A DNA stretch of 64,000 bases from Acidovorax radicis N35 (GTDB lineage: Bacteria > Pseudomonadota > Gammaproteobacteria > Burkholderiales > Burkholderiaceae_C): the NCBI RefSeq assembly GCF_000204195.1, contig NZ_AFBG01000021.1:186001-250000 (forward strand), in the 5' to 3' direction. This document shows, piece after piece, positions 34,041 to 42,879 of the stretch (within the stretch, counting starts at the first letter, position 1; each line of letters begins with the position of its first letter). Both the position numbers and the translations under genes were made by a program. Below the pieces are notes generated by a model. It searched no databases and was not told the DNA's origin. It saw only the letters and a list, made by a program, of their open reading frames with translations.

Positions 34041-37000
34041 ATGATCGATCCCACCACGCACCCCACCCGCCTGCTGAAAATTGTGGCAGGTCTCGCGCGG
34101 TGGTCGCTGGGTTTGCTGCTGGCATTCTGGCTGCTGCTGACCATCGCGTGGGGGGCCCTTCATGGCTGGATTGTGCCGCGAATCGGTGATTTCCGCCCGC
34201 AGCTGGAGGCGCATGCCGCACGGGCTCTGGGGGTTCCGGTCCAGATTGGCGCCATCGCGGCACACACCGAAGGCCTGATCCCTTCTATCGAACTCTCCGA
34301 TGTCACCCTGCTGGACGCTGCTGGCCGCTCTGCGCTGCGCCTTCCTCGGGTGGTGGTGGCGTTGTCGCCGCGCTCACTGCTCAAGGGCGGTTTCGAACAG
34401 CTCTACATCGAAGAGCCTGAGCTGGATGTACGCCGCACTGCAGACGGCCGCATCCAGGTGGCGGGACTGGATTTTTCCCAACAGCAGGGCGAAGACAACG
34501 CCGCAGCCGACTGGCTGTTTTCCCAGGGCGAGGTCTTCATCCGGGGCGGCACGGTGCGCTGGACCGACGAGCAGCGGGGCGCCCCGGAGCTTGCGCTGGA
34601 GAAGGTGGACCTTCTCCTGCGCAACGGCAACTGGCACCATCACATGCGCCTGGATGCCACGCCGCCTGCGGCTTGGGGAGACCGCTTCACGGTGGTCGGG
34701 CTGTTCCGCGCGCCCCTGCTGCGCGCACGCGATGGCAACTGGAAGCGCTGGAACGGGCAGGTCTTCGCCGACTTTTCCCGGGTGGACGTCTCCCGGCTTC
34801 GCCACCACGCCGATGTGGGCATGGAGATCGCCCAGGGCCGGGGCGCATTGCGCGCCTGGGCCGATGTGCAGCGCGGACAGATCGTGGGCGGCACGGCCGA
34901 CCTGGCGCTCGCCGATGTCAATGCCACGCTGGGCGCGGATCTGCAGGCGCTGGTGCTGCCGTCCATCCAGGGGCGGCTGGGTGGGCGCCGGCTGAACGGG
35001 GGGTTTGAATTCTCGACCCAGGCGCTGCAATTCAAGACCGACGACGGGATCACCTGGCCAGGCGGCAACGTACGGCTTGTGCACACGGCGGCGGCCGGCA
35101 AGGCACCCGCCCAAGGCGAATTCCGCGCCGACCGCCTGGACCTGGCCACCCTGGCCCAGGTCGCCAGCCGCCTGCCCCTGGGTGCGACGGCACACGAAGC
35201 CGTGCGCACCTATTCACCCCATGGGCTCGTGGACGAGATCCAGGCGACCTGGAAAGGACCGCTCGAAAACCTGCAGCAATACCAGGTGCGCGGACGCATC
35301 CGGGGCTTGGCCCTGGCGGGGGACGCGCCGGGCAGCGCCTCCACCCAACTGGGCCTGCGCGGTGCCACGGTGGACATCGACATGACGCAGGCGGGTGGCA
35401 AGGCGGCACTGACCATTGTCTCCGGCGCCCTGGTACTGCCCGGCGTGTTCGAAGATCCTGTGCTGCCGCTGGACCGGCTCAGCGCCGACGTGCGCTGGCA
35501 ACTCGATGGCGACCGCATCGCCGTGCAGGCCAACGACGTGCAGTTCGCCAATGCCGATGCCCAGGGCGAAGCCCGGGCCACCTGGCATACCAGCGATGCG
35601 GGCAAGGTGGCGCACCGCTCGCGCTTTCCGGGAGTGCTGGACCTCACGGGCACGCTGAACCGGGCGGACGGGACGCGCGTGCACCGCTACCTGCCCCTGT
35701 CCATCCCTGCCGAGTCGCGCCATTACGTGCGCGACGCCGTGGTGGCGGGCAGCGCGAGCAACGTCCAGTTCCGGGTCAAGGGGGATCTGCACCACCTGCC
35801 GTTCAACGACCCGAAGCTGGGTGAATTCCGCATTGCAGCCCGCGTGAAGGATGTCACCTACGCCTATGTGCCCACGCAGTTGCAGCCGGCCAACACATTG
35901 CCGTGGCCAGCGCTGACCGAGCTTGCGGGCGAGCTGATCTTCGAGCGCTCCTCCATGCAGGTCCGGGGTGCCAGCGGCGGCTTTGCGGGACGCCCAGGCC
36001 TGCGCCTGTCAAAGGTAGATGCCAAGATTCCGGACCTCGCCCACACCGTGGTGGGTGTCAGTGCCGATGCCCGGGGGCCGCTGACCGAACTGCTCACGCT
36101 CATGAACACATCGCCACTGGGCCGGATGACAGGCAACGCGCTGGAGCAGGCCACCGGCAACGGCAACGCGGATTTTCAGCTGCGCCTGGCCCTGCCCATC
36201 AGCGATATCAACAAGTCCAAGGTCCAGGGCAGTGTCACGCTGGCGGGCAACGAACTGCGCATCACGCCCGACACCCCTACGCTGAGCCGGGTGCGGGGTG
36301 TGGTGCAGTTCACCGAAGCCGGTTTTTCACTCAACGCCATGCAAGCCCAGGCGCTGGGAGGGCCGGTGCGACTGGAGGGCGGGATGCGTGCGCTGCCAGC
36401 CAATGCTCCGGCCACGGAATCGGCCGTGCAGCTTCGCGCACAGGGCACCGCCACGGCCGAGGGGCTGCAGCAGGCAACGCAGCTGGGCATGCTCTCGCAG
36501 CTGGCGCGCCGCGCCACGGGCAGCACCGCGTATTCCATGGCGCTCGCTTTTCGCCGTGGGGTGCCGGAAATACAAGTCACCACCAGCCTGCAGGGGCTGG
36601 CGCTGGCGCTGCCGGCTCCGCTGGGCAAGACGGCCGAGAGCAGCCTGCCCCTGCGTTTTGAAACCCAGGTGGCCCGCGAATCGCTGGTCGGCCTCACACA
36701 CACAGGAAACGGCGGGGAAGCCCCGCCACTGCGCGATCAGATCACGCTGGACCTGGGAGCGCTGGGCTCAGCCACCTACCTGCGGGACCTGAGCGGGCCC
36801 CAGGCCCGCGTGCTGCGCGGCGCCATCGGCATCGGTCTCTCGGGCGGTGAATCGGCCCCGGTGCCCGCACAGGGGGTGGCAGCCAACATCAGCCAAGGCA
36901 AGCTGGATGTGGATGCCTGGGAAGATGTGCTGACGCAAGCGACGGGCAGCGAGCCCGTAGCACGCCCCGCCACGGCGCCGGCATCGCCGGGAACCCACAG

Positions 37001-38192
37001 CGTGGCACAGGATTACCTGCCGACCACGCTGGCCTTGCGCGCCCGCGAACTCACCCTGCAGGGCCGCACCCTCCACAACATCGTGGCCGGCGCGCTGCGT
37101 GAAGGCGCCACCTGGCGCGCCAACCTCGACGCCACGGAACTCAATGGCTACCTGGAATACCGCCAGCCAGGTGGCGCCGACCACCCCAATGGGCGCCTGT
37201 TTGCAAGGCTCTCGCGCGTGAACATGCCCCAGAGCGATGTGAATCAGGTCGAGGCGCTGCTGGACGAACAGCCCGGCGCCCTGCCCGCGCTGGACATCGT
37301 CGTGGACGACTTTGAATTGCGCGGCAAGCGCCTCGGGCGTGTGGAGATGGAGGCCCAGAACCGGGGTGGCGAAGGCGCACAGCGCGAATGGCGCCTCTCC
37401 AAGTTCAACATCACGGCGCCCGAAGCGAACTTCACGGCCAACGGCAACTGGGCAGTGCTGAACACCGCGGGGGTGGGTCCCCGCACACCCGACCGGCGTA
37501 CCGTGCTCAACTTCAAGCTGGACATCCGCGACTCGGGCGATCTGCTGGGCCGCATGGGCATGGCCAATGTGGTCCGGCGTGGCAAGGGCCGCATGGAAGG
37601 GCAGGTGGCCTGGATCGGTGCTCCGTTCAGCCCCGATTACCGGACCATGACCGGTCAGATCAACCTGAACATCGAGTCGGGCCAGTTTCTCAAGGCCGAC
37701 CCGGGCCTGGCCAAGCTGCTGGGCGTGCTGAGCCTGCAATCGCTGCCGCGCCGCCTGACGCTCGACTTCCGCGACGTGTTCAGCGAGGGCTTCGCCTTCG
37801 ACTTCGTGCGCGGCGACGTGCGCATCGAGCAGGGCGTGGCCACCACGAACAACCTGCAGATGAAGGGCGTCAATGCCGCTGTGCTGATGGAGGGCAGCGC
37901 CAACATCGACCACGAAACCCAGGACCTGCGCGTGGTGGTGGTGCCCGAGATCAACGCGATGACCGCGTCCCTGGTGGCCACGGCCATCAACCCGGTCATT
38001 GGACTGGGCAGCTTCCTGGCCCAGGTGTTCCTGCGCGGCCCGCTGATCGAGGCGGCCACGCAGGAATTCCGCGTCGATGGCACCTGGGCAGACCCGCGCG
38101 TGGTGCGCGTGGCGCGCCGCAACCGCGAGGCAACCCCCGCCACCGGCACCCCAGCACGCCCCAGCACTCCCCGAACCGGAGAACCCTCATGA
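34041..38192 (+). CDS. yhdP: YhdP family AsmA-like protein
   Basis: 1383 residues. One N-terminal membrane helix (SLGLLLAFWLLLTIAWGALH) is followed by a very long periplasmic beta-rich region, as in YhdP, which helps move phospholipids to the outer membrane. The C-terminal part (GMANVVRRGKGRMEGQVAWI, then LGVLSLQSLPRRLTLDFRDV) is the most conserved AsmA-like block and ends with a hydrophobic segment near VATAINPVIGLGSFLAQVFL. The stop codon overlaps the ATG of the nitrilase-family gene (ATGA). The order glnE-yhdP-nitrilase is characteristic of Burkholderiales. Confidence 0.93.
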   Translation: MIDPTTHPTRLLKIVAGLARWSLGLLLAFWLLLTIAWGALHGWIVPRIGDFRPQLEAHAARALGVPVQIGAIAAHTEGLIPSIELSDVTLLDAAGRSALRLPRVVVALSPRSLLKGGFEQLYIEEPELDVRRTADGRIQVAGLDFSQQQGEDNAAADWLFSQGEVFIRGGTVRWTDEQRGAPELALEKVDLLLRNGNWHHHMRLDATPPAAWGDRFTVVGLFRAPLLRARDGNWKRWNGQVFADFSRVDVSRLRHHADVGMEIAQGRGALRAWADVQRGQIVGGTADLALADVNATLGADLQALVLPSIQGRLGGRRLNGGFEFSTQALQFKTDDGITWPGGNVRLVHTAAAGKAPAQGEFRADRLDLATLAQVASRLPLGATAHEAVRTYSPHGLVDEIQATWKGPLENLQQYQVRGRIRGLALAGDAPGSASTQLGLRGATVDIDMTQAGGKAALTIVSGALVLPGVFEDPVLPLDRLSADVRWQLDGDRIAVQANDVQFANADAQGEARATWHTSDAGKVAHRSRFPGVLDLTGTLNRADGTRVHRYLPLSIPAESRHYVRDAVVAGSASNVQFRVKGDLHHLPFNDPKLGEFRIAARVKDVTYAYVPTQLQPANTLPWPALTELAGELIFERSSMQVRGASGGFAGRPGLRLSKVDAKIPDLAHTVVGVSADARGPLTELLTLMNTSPLGRMTGNALEQATGNGNADFQLRLALPISDINKSKVQGSVTLAGNELRITPDTPTLSRVRGVVQFTEAGFSLNAMQAQALGGPVRLEGGMRALPANAPATESAVQLRAQGTATAEGLQQATQLGMLSQLARRATGSTAYSMALAFRRGVPEIQVTTSLQGLALALPAPLGKTAESSLPLRFETQVARESLVGLTHTGNGGEAPPLRDQITLDLGALGSATYLRDLSGPQARVLRGAIGIGLSGGESAPVPAQGVAANISQGKLDVDAWEDVLTQATGSEPVARPATAPASPGTHSVAQDYLPTTLALRARELTLQGRTLHNIVAGALREGATWRANLDATELNGYLEYRQPGGADHPNGRLFARLSRVNMPQSDVNQVEALLDEQPGALPALDIVVDDFELRGKRLGRVEMEAQNRGGEGAQREWRLSKFNITAPEANFTANGNWAVLNTAGVGPRTPDRRTVLNFKLDIRDSGDLLGRMGMANVVRRGKGRMEGQVAWIGAPFSPDYRTMTGQINLNIESGQFLKADPGLAKLLGVLSLQSLPRRLTLDFRDVFSEGFAFDFVRGDVRIEQGVATTNNLQMKGVNAAVLMEGSANIDHETQDLRVVVVPEINAMTASLVATAINPVIGLGSFLAQVFLRGPLIEAATQEFRVDGTWADPRVVRVARRNREATPATGTPARPSTPRTGEPS

Positions 38193-39007
38193 TGAAAGTC
38201 GCCGCGATCCAGATGGTGTCGTGCACCCGGCTTGACGACAACCTGCGCGCCGCACGCGCCCTGCTGGAGCAGGCGGCCAGCGAAGGGGCCGAGCTGGCGG
38301 TTCTGCCCGAATACTTCTGCGTGATGGGCCACAAGGACACCGACAAGCTCGCCCTGCGCGAAGCCCCGGGCGAAGGCCGCATTCAGCACTTTCTGGCCAG
38401 TGCAGCGCGCGAGCTGCAGATGTGGATCGTGGGTGGCACCTTGCCCTTGTTGGCCACCACACCCGAGCGCGTGCGCAACACCACACTGGTGTTCAACCCC
38501 AGCGGTGACTGCGTGGCACGCTACGACAAGATCCACCTCTTCTACTTCGACAACGGGCGCGAGCAGTTCCACGAAGGCCGGGTCATCGAAGCGGGCAACA
38601 CGCCCGTGCAGTTCGAGCTGCCGTCGCGCGACGGCCACCGCTGGCGCGTGGGCCTCTCGGTGTGCTACGACCTGCGTTTTCCCGAGCTGTACCGCGCCCA
38701 CGCCAGTGCCGGTGCAGACCTGCTGCTCGTACCCAGCGCGTTCACCCACACCACCGGCCAGGCGCACTGGGAGGTGCTGTTGCGCGCCCGTGCCGTGGAG
38801 AACCTGGCCTACGTGCTGGCGCCAGCCCAGGGCGGCGTGCACGAGAACGGTCGGCACACCTGGGGCCACAGCATGCTGGTGGACCCCTGGGGCATGGTGC
38901 TCGCGCAGCAGGACCAGCTCGCGGGCGTAGTGTCGGGTGTGGTGGACCCGCAGCGCCTGCGCGACCTGCGCCTGCAATTGCCTGCCTTGTCGCACCGCGT
39001 CCTGTGA
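38189..39007 (+). CDS. Carbon-nitrogen hydrolase, Nit-type (deaminated glutathione amidase-like)
   Basis: 272 residues. The catalytic triad of the nitrilase superfamily is in place: Glu in LAVLPEYFCVMG, Lys in RYDKIHLFYFD and Cys in LSVCYDLRFPELYR. DVDP-like WGHSMLVDPWGMVLAQ follows. The closest class is Nit1/Nit2-type omega-amidases that repair deaminated glutathione or hydrolyse 2-oxoglutaramate. It is translationally coupled to yhdP through a 4-bp overlap. A family-B repeat follows the stop. Confidence 0.93.
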   Translation: MMKVAAIQMVSCTRLDDNLRAARALLEQAASEGAELAVLPEYFCVMGHKDTDKLALREAPGEGRIQHFLASAARELQMWIVGGTLPLLATTPERVRNTTLVFNPSGDCVARYDKIHLFYFDNGREQFHEGRVIEAGNTPVQFELPSRDGHRWRVGLSVCYDLRFPELYRAHASAGADLLLVPSAFTHTTGQAHWEVLLRARAVENLAYVLAPAQGGVHENGRHTWGHSMLVDPWGMVLAQQDQLAGVVSGVVDPQRLRDLRLQLPALSHRVL

Positions 39008-39017
39008 AATGAAGCAC

Positions 39018-39075
39018 AACCCCCTGAGCGGCTCCGCCGCTTCCCCCTTCTCTCGCGCAGCACGCGGGGGATGGA
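39018..39075 (+). repeat. GC-rich intergenic repeat, family B, copy 2
   Basis: CCCCCTGAGCGGCTCCGCCG, CTTCCCCCTTCTCTCGCG and CACGCGGGGGATGG reproduce the blocks of the copies at 28880 and 56625. The downstream histidine kinase ATG (39071) sits at the end of this element. Confidence 0.75.
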
Positions 39076-41134
39076 AGGGATGAAGGTCAGTCTGAACATC
39101 CTTGCCAGGCGCTGGCGGGGCGCCTGGCGGCGCTGGTCGCTGTGGACCCTGCTGGTAGCCCTGGTGATCTCCATGCTCGCCACTATGGTGTGGCTTGCGG
39201 GGCGCTATGAGGCCAGCCAGGTGCAGTCGCGGCTCGAGCGTGACACAGCCGACGCGGTGTCCGACATCCGCGTGGCGCTCACGCGCAACCTGCAAAGCCT
39301 GCAGGCACTGCACGCGGGCGACCCAGGCCAGCTGGCGTGGGAGGTCGATGCCGCCGAATTGCTGCGCAGCCGGCGCGAACTGGTGCGCATCGAGTGGCGC
39401 GATGCCAACCTGCGGGTGCGCACCCACGCCCAGTCGCCCTACCGCCCCGTGGCGTGGGACGCCCGGCTGCGCGAGGGCAATCAGTCCGATGCCGCCATCG
39501 CCTGTGCCAATGCGCGCCGCCTGAGCAGCCCGGCCTATTCGAGCAGCTACTTCCAACCCCATGGCGACGGGCTGGGCTCGGAAATGATGGAGCTGTGCCT
39601 GCCCCTCACCTCGGGGGGGCGCAGCACCGGGTTCCTGGTGGTCACGTATTCGCTGCAGGACGTGTTGATCAACCTGGTGGCGCACAACCTCACGCGCAGC
39701 CAGGAAGCCTCCTTCACCGAGGCCGACGGCACCCGGCTGGCCGTGCTGGGCGCCGCGCGCCGGGGCTCGCGCATGTTCACGGCCACGCACCTGCTGGATC
39801 TGCCCGGCAGCACACTGGTGCTGCGCATGGATACCTGGCACAGCGCGCCCAGCCTGTTCCCCAATGTATTGACCGCGCTGGTCACCGCCATGTCGATTGC
39901 GCTGGTCACCGTGATGGTGGTGCTGGTGCGCGACAACCGCAGGCGCCTGCGCGCCGAGCGCGACCTGGCGGACGCGCTGGCGTTCCGCAAGGCCATGGAA
40001 GACTCGCTGGTCACGGGCCTGCGCGCACGCGATCTGGAAGGTCGCATCACCTATGTCAACCCGGCGTTCTGCGCCATGGTGGGGTTCAGCGCGCAGGAGT
40101 TGCTCGGCCAGAGCGTCACCGCGCCCTACTGGCCACCCGAACGGGTAGAGGAGTACCGCCAGCGCCAGGCCATCCGCTTCGCGGGCACCATGCCGCCGCG
40201 CGAGGGTTTCGAGTCCGAATTCATGCGCAAGGACGGCACCCGCTTTCCGGTGCTGATCATTGAGGCCCCGCTCATCAACGCCCAGGGCCTGCACACGGGA
40301 TGGATGAGCGCGTTCCTCGACATCAGTGAGCAGCGGCGGGTGGAAGAACTGTCGCGCGCGTCGCAAGAGCGGCTGCAAGCCACCGCCCGGCTGGCCACCG
40401 TGGGCGAAATGGCCTCGCTGCTGAGCCACGAGCTCAATCAGCCCCTGGCCGCCATTTCCAGCTACGCCACGGGCTCCATCAACCTGCTGGAGGCGCCCCC
40501 ACCACAGGACCAAGGCGCGGGCGCCGCCGCCCATGCAGAGCAGTTGCAGGATGTGCGCATGGCCATGCAACACATTGCGCGGCAAGCCGAACGCGCTGGC
40601 AAGGTGATCAAGAGCGTGCACGACTTTGTGCGCCGCCGCGACCAGGCACGCGAGGCCGTGTACGCACAGCAGTTGCTTGACGCCATCCTGCCGCTGGTGA
40701 GCCTGCAGGCACGCAAGCTGGGGGTGCGCGTGAACACCACGGTGGAACCCCAGTTGCCCCCCGTGTTGTGCGACCGCACCATGGTCGAACAGGTGCTGCT
40801 CAACCTGGCGCGCAATGCCATGCAGGCGATGGACGACCCCACCATCCCCACACGTGTGCTCGACATCCGGGTGCGGCGTGCAGCGTCGAACCAGCACAGC
40901 GGCTGGATCGAGTTTGCCGTGACCGACCTGGGGACCGGCATTGCGCCCGAAGTGGCCGCGAAGCTCTTCACACCGTTCTTCACCACCCGTCCGGAAGGCA
41001 TGGGCCTGGGCCTGAGCATGTGCCGCACGGTGATCGAGCAGCACGGTGGTTTCCTCGGATTTGCGCCCCATGGGCCGCGTGGTACGGTATTTACCTTCAC
41101 GCTGCCCGTTTCCCAACCTTCGCCTGAAACCTGA
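39071..41134 (+). CDS. PAS-domain sensor histidine kinase, DctS/FixL-like
   Basis: 687 residues: membrane helix (LLVALVISMLATMVWLAG), a periplasmic sensor of about 230 residues, a second helix near LVTAMSIALVTVMVVLVR, a PAS domain (ITYVNPAFCAMVGFSAQELL), the HisKA segment MASLLSHELNQPLAAISSYA with the phospho-His, and the ATPase domain (DLGTGIAPEVAAKLFTPFF, GMGLGLSMCRTVIEQHGG). The topology matches DctS, the C4-dicarboxylate sensor of Rhodobacter capsulatus. The start is ATG 39071 or 39080; both lie at the edge of a family-B repeat. It pairs with the regulator 6 bp downstream. Confidence 0.9.
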   Translation: MEGMKVSLNILARRWRGAWRRWSLWTLLVALVISMLATMVWLAGRYEASQVQSRLERDTADAVSDIRVALTRNLQSLQALHAGDPGQLAWEVDAAELLRSRRELVRIEWRDANLRVRTHAQSPYRPVAWDARLREGNQSDAAIACANARRLSSPAYSSSYFQPHGDGLGSEMMELCLPLTSGGRSTGFLVVTYSLQDVLINLVAHNLTRSQEASFTEADGTRLAVLGAARRGSRMFTATHLLDLPGSTLVLRMDTWHSAPSLFPNVLTALVTAMSIALVTVMVVLVRDNRRRLRAERDLADALAFRKAMEDSLVTGLRARDLEGRITYVNPAFCAMVGFSAQELLGQSVTAPYWPPERVEEYRQRQAIRFAGTMPPREGFESEFMRKDGTRFPVLIIEAPLINAQGLHTGWMSAFLDISEQRRVEELSRASQERLQATARLATVGEMASLLSHELNQPLAAISSYATGSINLLEAPPPQDQGAGAAAHAEQLQDVRMAMQHIARQAERAGKVIKSVHDFVRRRDQAREAVYAQQLLDAILPLVSLQARKLGVRVNTTVEPQLPPVLCDRTMVEQVLLNLARNAMQAMDDPTIPTRVLDIRVRRAASNQHSGWIEFAVTDLGTGIAPEVAAKLFTPFFTTRPEGMGLGLSMCRTVIEQHGGFLGFAPHGPRGTVFTFTLPVSQPSPET

Positions 41135-41140
41135 TCCCTG

Positions 41141-41770
41141 ATGGAACCCGTATCCAACGCCACCGTGTACATCGTGGACGACGACGCCAGCGTGCGCGAA
41201 GCGCTGGCGTGGTTGCTGCGCTCGCGCAGGCTGCTCAGCGAATCCTTCGAGAGTGCCGAGGCCTTTGACGCTATGCTGTCTGGCCGCCCTGCCCAGCGCC
41301 AGCCTTGCTGCCTGCTGCTGGACGTGCGCATGCCCGGCATGAGTGGCCTGGCGCTGTTTGACCTGCTGGCGGTGCGCGGCGACCTGGCCACCATGCCGGT
41401 GATCTTCCTGACCGGGCATGCGGACGTGCCCACCGCCGTGGACACGGTCAAGCGGGGAGCGTTCGATTTCTGCGAGAAGCCGTTTTCCGACAATGCCCTG
41501 GTGGACCGTGTCGAGCAAGCGCTGGCCCAATCGGCGGAGCGCCTGGCGCAACTGCGCGAACGCAGCGACCTGCAGGTGCGCCTGCGCGACCTTACGGACC
41601 GAGAACGCGATGTGATGGACCTGGTGGTGGCGGGCCTGCCCAACAAGCTGATCGCGGACCAGCTCGATATCAGCGTGCGCACGGTGGAGGTTCACCGATC
41701 ACGCGTGTTCGACAAGATGCAGGTCAAGTCGGCCGTGGAGCTGGCCAACCTGCTGCGCACCGGACAATGA
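41141..41770 (+). CDS. Response regulator, FixJ/DctR-type
   Basis: 209 residues. The receiver domain has acidic VDDDAS, phospho-acceptor Asp in LLLDVRMPGMSG, Thr in FLTGHADV and Lys in CEKPF. The output is a LuxR-type helix-turn-helix: LTDRERDVMDLVVAGLPNKL, then SVRTVEVHRSRVFDKM. It starts 6 bp after the kinase stop, so the two form one operon. Its target is not adjacent; no dicarboxylate transporter follows. The TRAP genes at 9-12 kb are a possible but unproven target. Confidence 0.92.
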   Translation: MEPVSNATVYIVDDDASVREALAWLLRSRRLLSESFESAEAFDAMLSGRPAQRQPCCLLLDVRMPGMSGLALFDLLAVRGDLATMPVIFLTGHADVPTAVDTVKRGAFDFCEKPFSDNALVDRVEQALAQSAERLAQLRERSDLQVRLRDLTDRERDVMDLVVAGLPNKLIADQLDISVRTVEVHRSRVFDKMQVKSAVELANLLRTGQ

Positions 41771-41856
41771 AGTAGACAACCCCGGAGCCCCTACGCGTTT
41801 TCCGCTGGCTTGCGCCCCGCCTGTTTCACCGCTCTTTCGCGTTCCAGGCGCCAGGC

Positions 41857-42504
41857 TTACCCCCTCGGGCGTTCTCCGACGAAGATCTCTACACGCCGAT
41901 TGCGCGCCCGGCCATCAGCCGACTCGTTGGCGGCGATGGGGTAACGCTCGCCCATGCCATCGATGGCGATGCGGCGGCCATCCACGCCCCGCGCAGCCAG
42001 GTAGCTGCGCGTGCTGGCTGCGCGGTCCACCGACAGCGGGTTGTTGATGGCGTCGCTGCCGGTGTTGTCCGTGTGGCCCACGATGCGCACGTCCGTGTTG
42101 GGGTTGTTGCGCAGCCCGGCGGCAAACTGATCAAGCACGGGCGCGAAGTTGGGCTGGATGTCCGAGCGGCCCACGGCGAACGAGATGTCGCTCGGGATGT
42201 TGAGCATGAGTTGGTTGTCGGCGGTCTGGGTTACGGCAATGCCGGTGCCCTGGGTCGCACGCTCCATCTCGCGCTTTTGCCGCTCCATGTTCTGCGACCA
42301 GATGTAGGTGCCCAGGGCCCCCACGCCCGCGCCCACCACGGCGCCGGTACCGGCATTACCGCCGGTGGCCGAGCCGATCACGGCGCCAGCCAGCGCGCCC
42401 ACGCCGGCCCCTGTGGCAGTGCGGCGCTGGGTGTCGTCCATGTTGGCACAGCCGGTGGCCAGAACGAGGACGGCGGTCGCGCCGAGAAGAATGTGTTTGC
42501 GCAT
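41857..42504 (-). CDS. OmpA-family lipoprotein with glycine-zipper segment
   Basis: 215 residues with lipobox ATGC (MRKHILLGATAVLVLATGC). Next comes a glycine-zipper stretch (GAGVGALAGAVIGSATGG, AGTGAVVGAGVGALGTYI), and then the OmpA peptidoglycan-binding domain with DVRIVGHTDNTGSDAINN, LSVDRAASTRSYLAARGVD and ADGRARNRRVEIFV. It anchors the outer membrane to peptidoglycan (YiaD-like). The ATG at 42504 is preceded by AAGGAGC. It is convergent with the response-regulator gene and upstream of a tiny membrane protein gene. Confidence 0.93.
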   Translation of the reverse strand: MRKHILLGATAVLVLATGCANMDDTQRRTATGAGVGALAGAVIGSATGGNAGTGAVVGAGVGALGTYIWSQNMERQKREMERATQGTGIAVTQTADNQLMLNIPSDISFAVGRSDIQPNFAPVLDQFAAGLRNNPNTDVRIVGHTDNTGSDAINNPLSVDRAASTRSYLAARGVDGRRIAIDGMGERYPIAANESADGRARNRRVEIFVGERPRG

Positions 42505-42708
42505 GGTGGTGCTCCTTGAAAGATTCAATGGAGCTGGGCGCTTCGGGAGTTCCGTTCGCGTGCCGTGTGGCCTGTCCTTGGCCCCGGCCTCGGGTGCGCC
42601 CAGCTCAACGCCATCGTGGCCGCAGCCAGGCTGGGGCACCATCGGCACAGCGGCACCCTGGCTGTAGGACGAAGCCGCCTGGGGCCCACGCCCCACACGC
42701 GCGCCTAG

Positions 42709-42879
42709 TCATTGCGCCGGGGGCGGTGGAGGAGGAGGAACGGGGGGCGACGCCGCCGACGGGGAATCCTTCGGGGGCGGTTGCAGTTCACCACCCTTGC
42801 GACCGGAAAACATCGTCCACCAGACAATCGCCACCAGCAGCACCAGCGCGAGCAGCGCTTCAAGCAAAATCAGCCCCAT
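42709..42879 (-). CDS. Small membrane protein divergent from mltA
   Basis: 56 residues: one N-terminal membrane helix (MGLILLEALLALVLLVAIVW), a short basic linker FSGRKGGE, and a proline-rich tail ending PPPPPPPAQ. The ATG at 42879 has AGGAG ten bases upstream, better than that of the opposite gene. Its start codon shares bases 42878-42879 with the mltA start (CATG). The gene is too short for homology claims and its role is unknown. The good ribosome site and membrane-protein composition argue that it is real. Confidence 0.65.
   Translation of the reverse strand: MGLILLEALLALVLLVAIVWWTMFSGRKGGELQPPPKDSPSAASPPVPPPPPPPAQ

Noticed and set aside
37655-41695. A 1346-codon minus-strand open frame across yhdP, the amidase, the kinase and the regulator
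   Set aside because: It covers four well-recognised plus-strand genes and has no recognisable domain; a GC-skew artefact.
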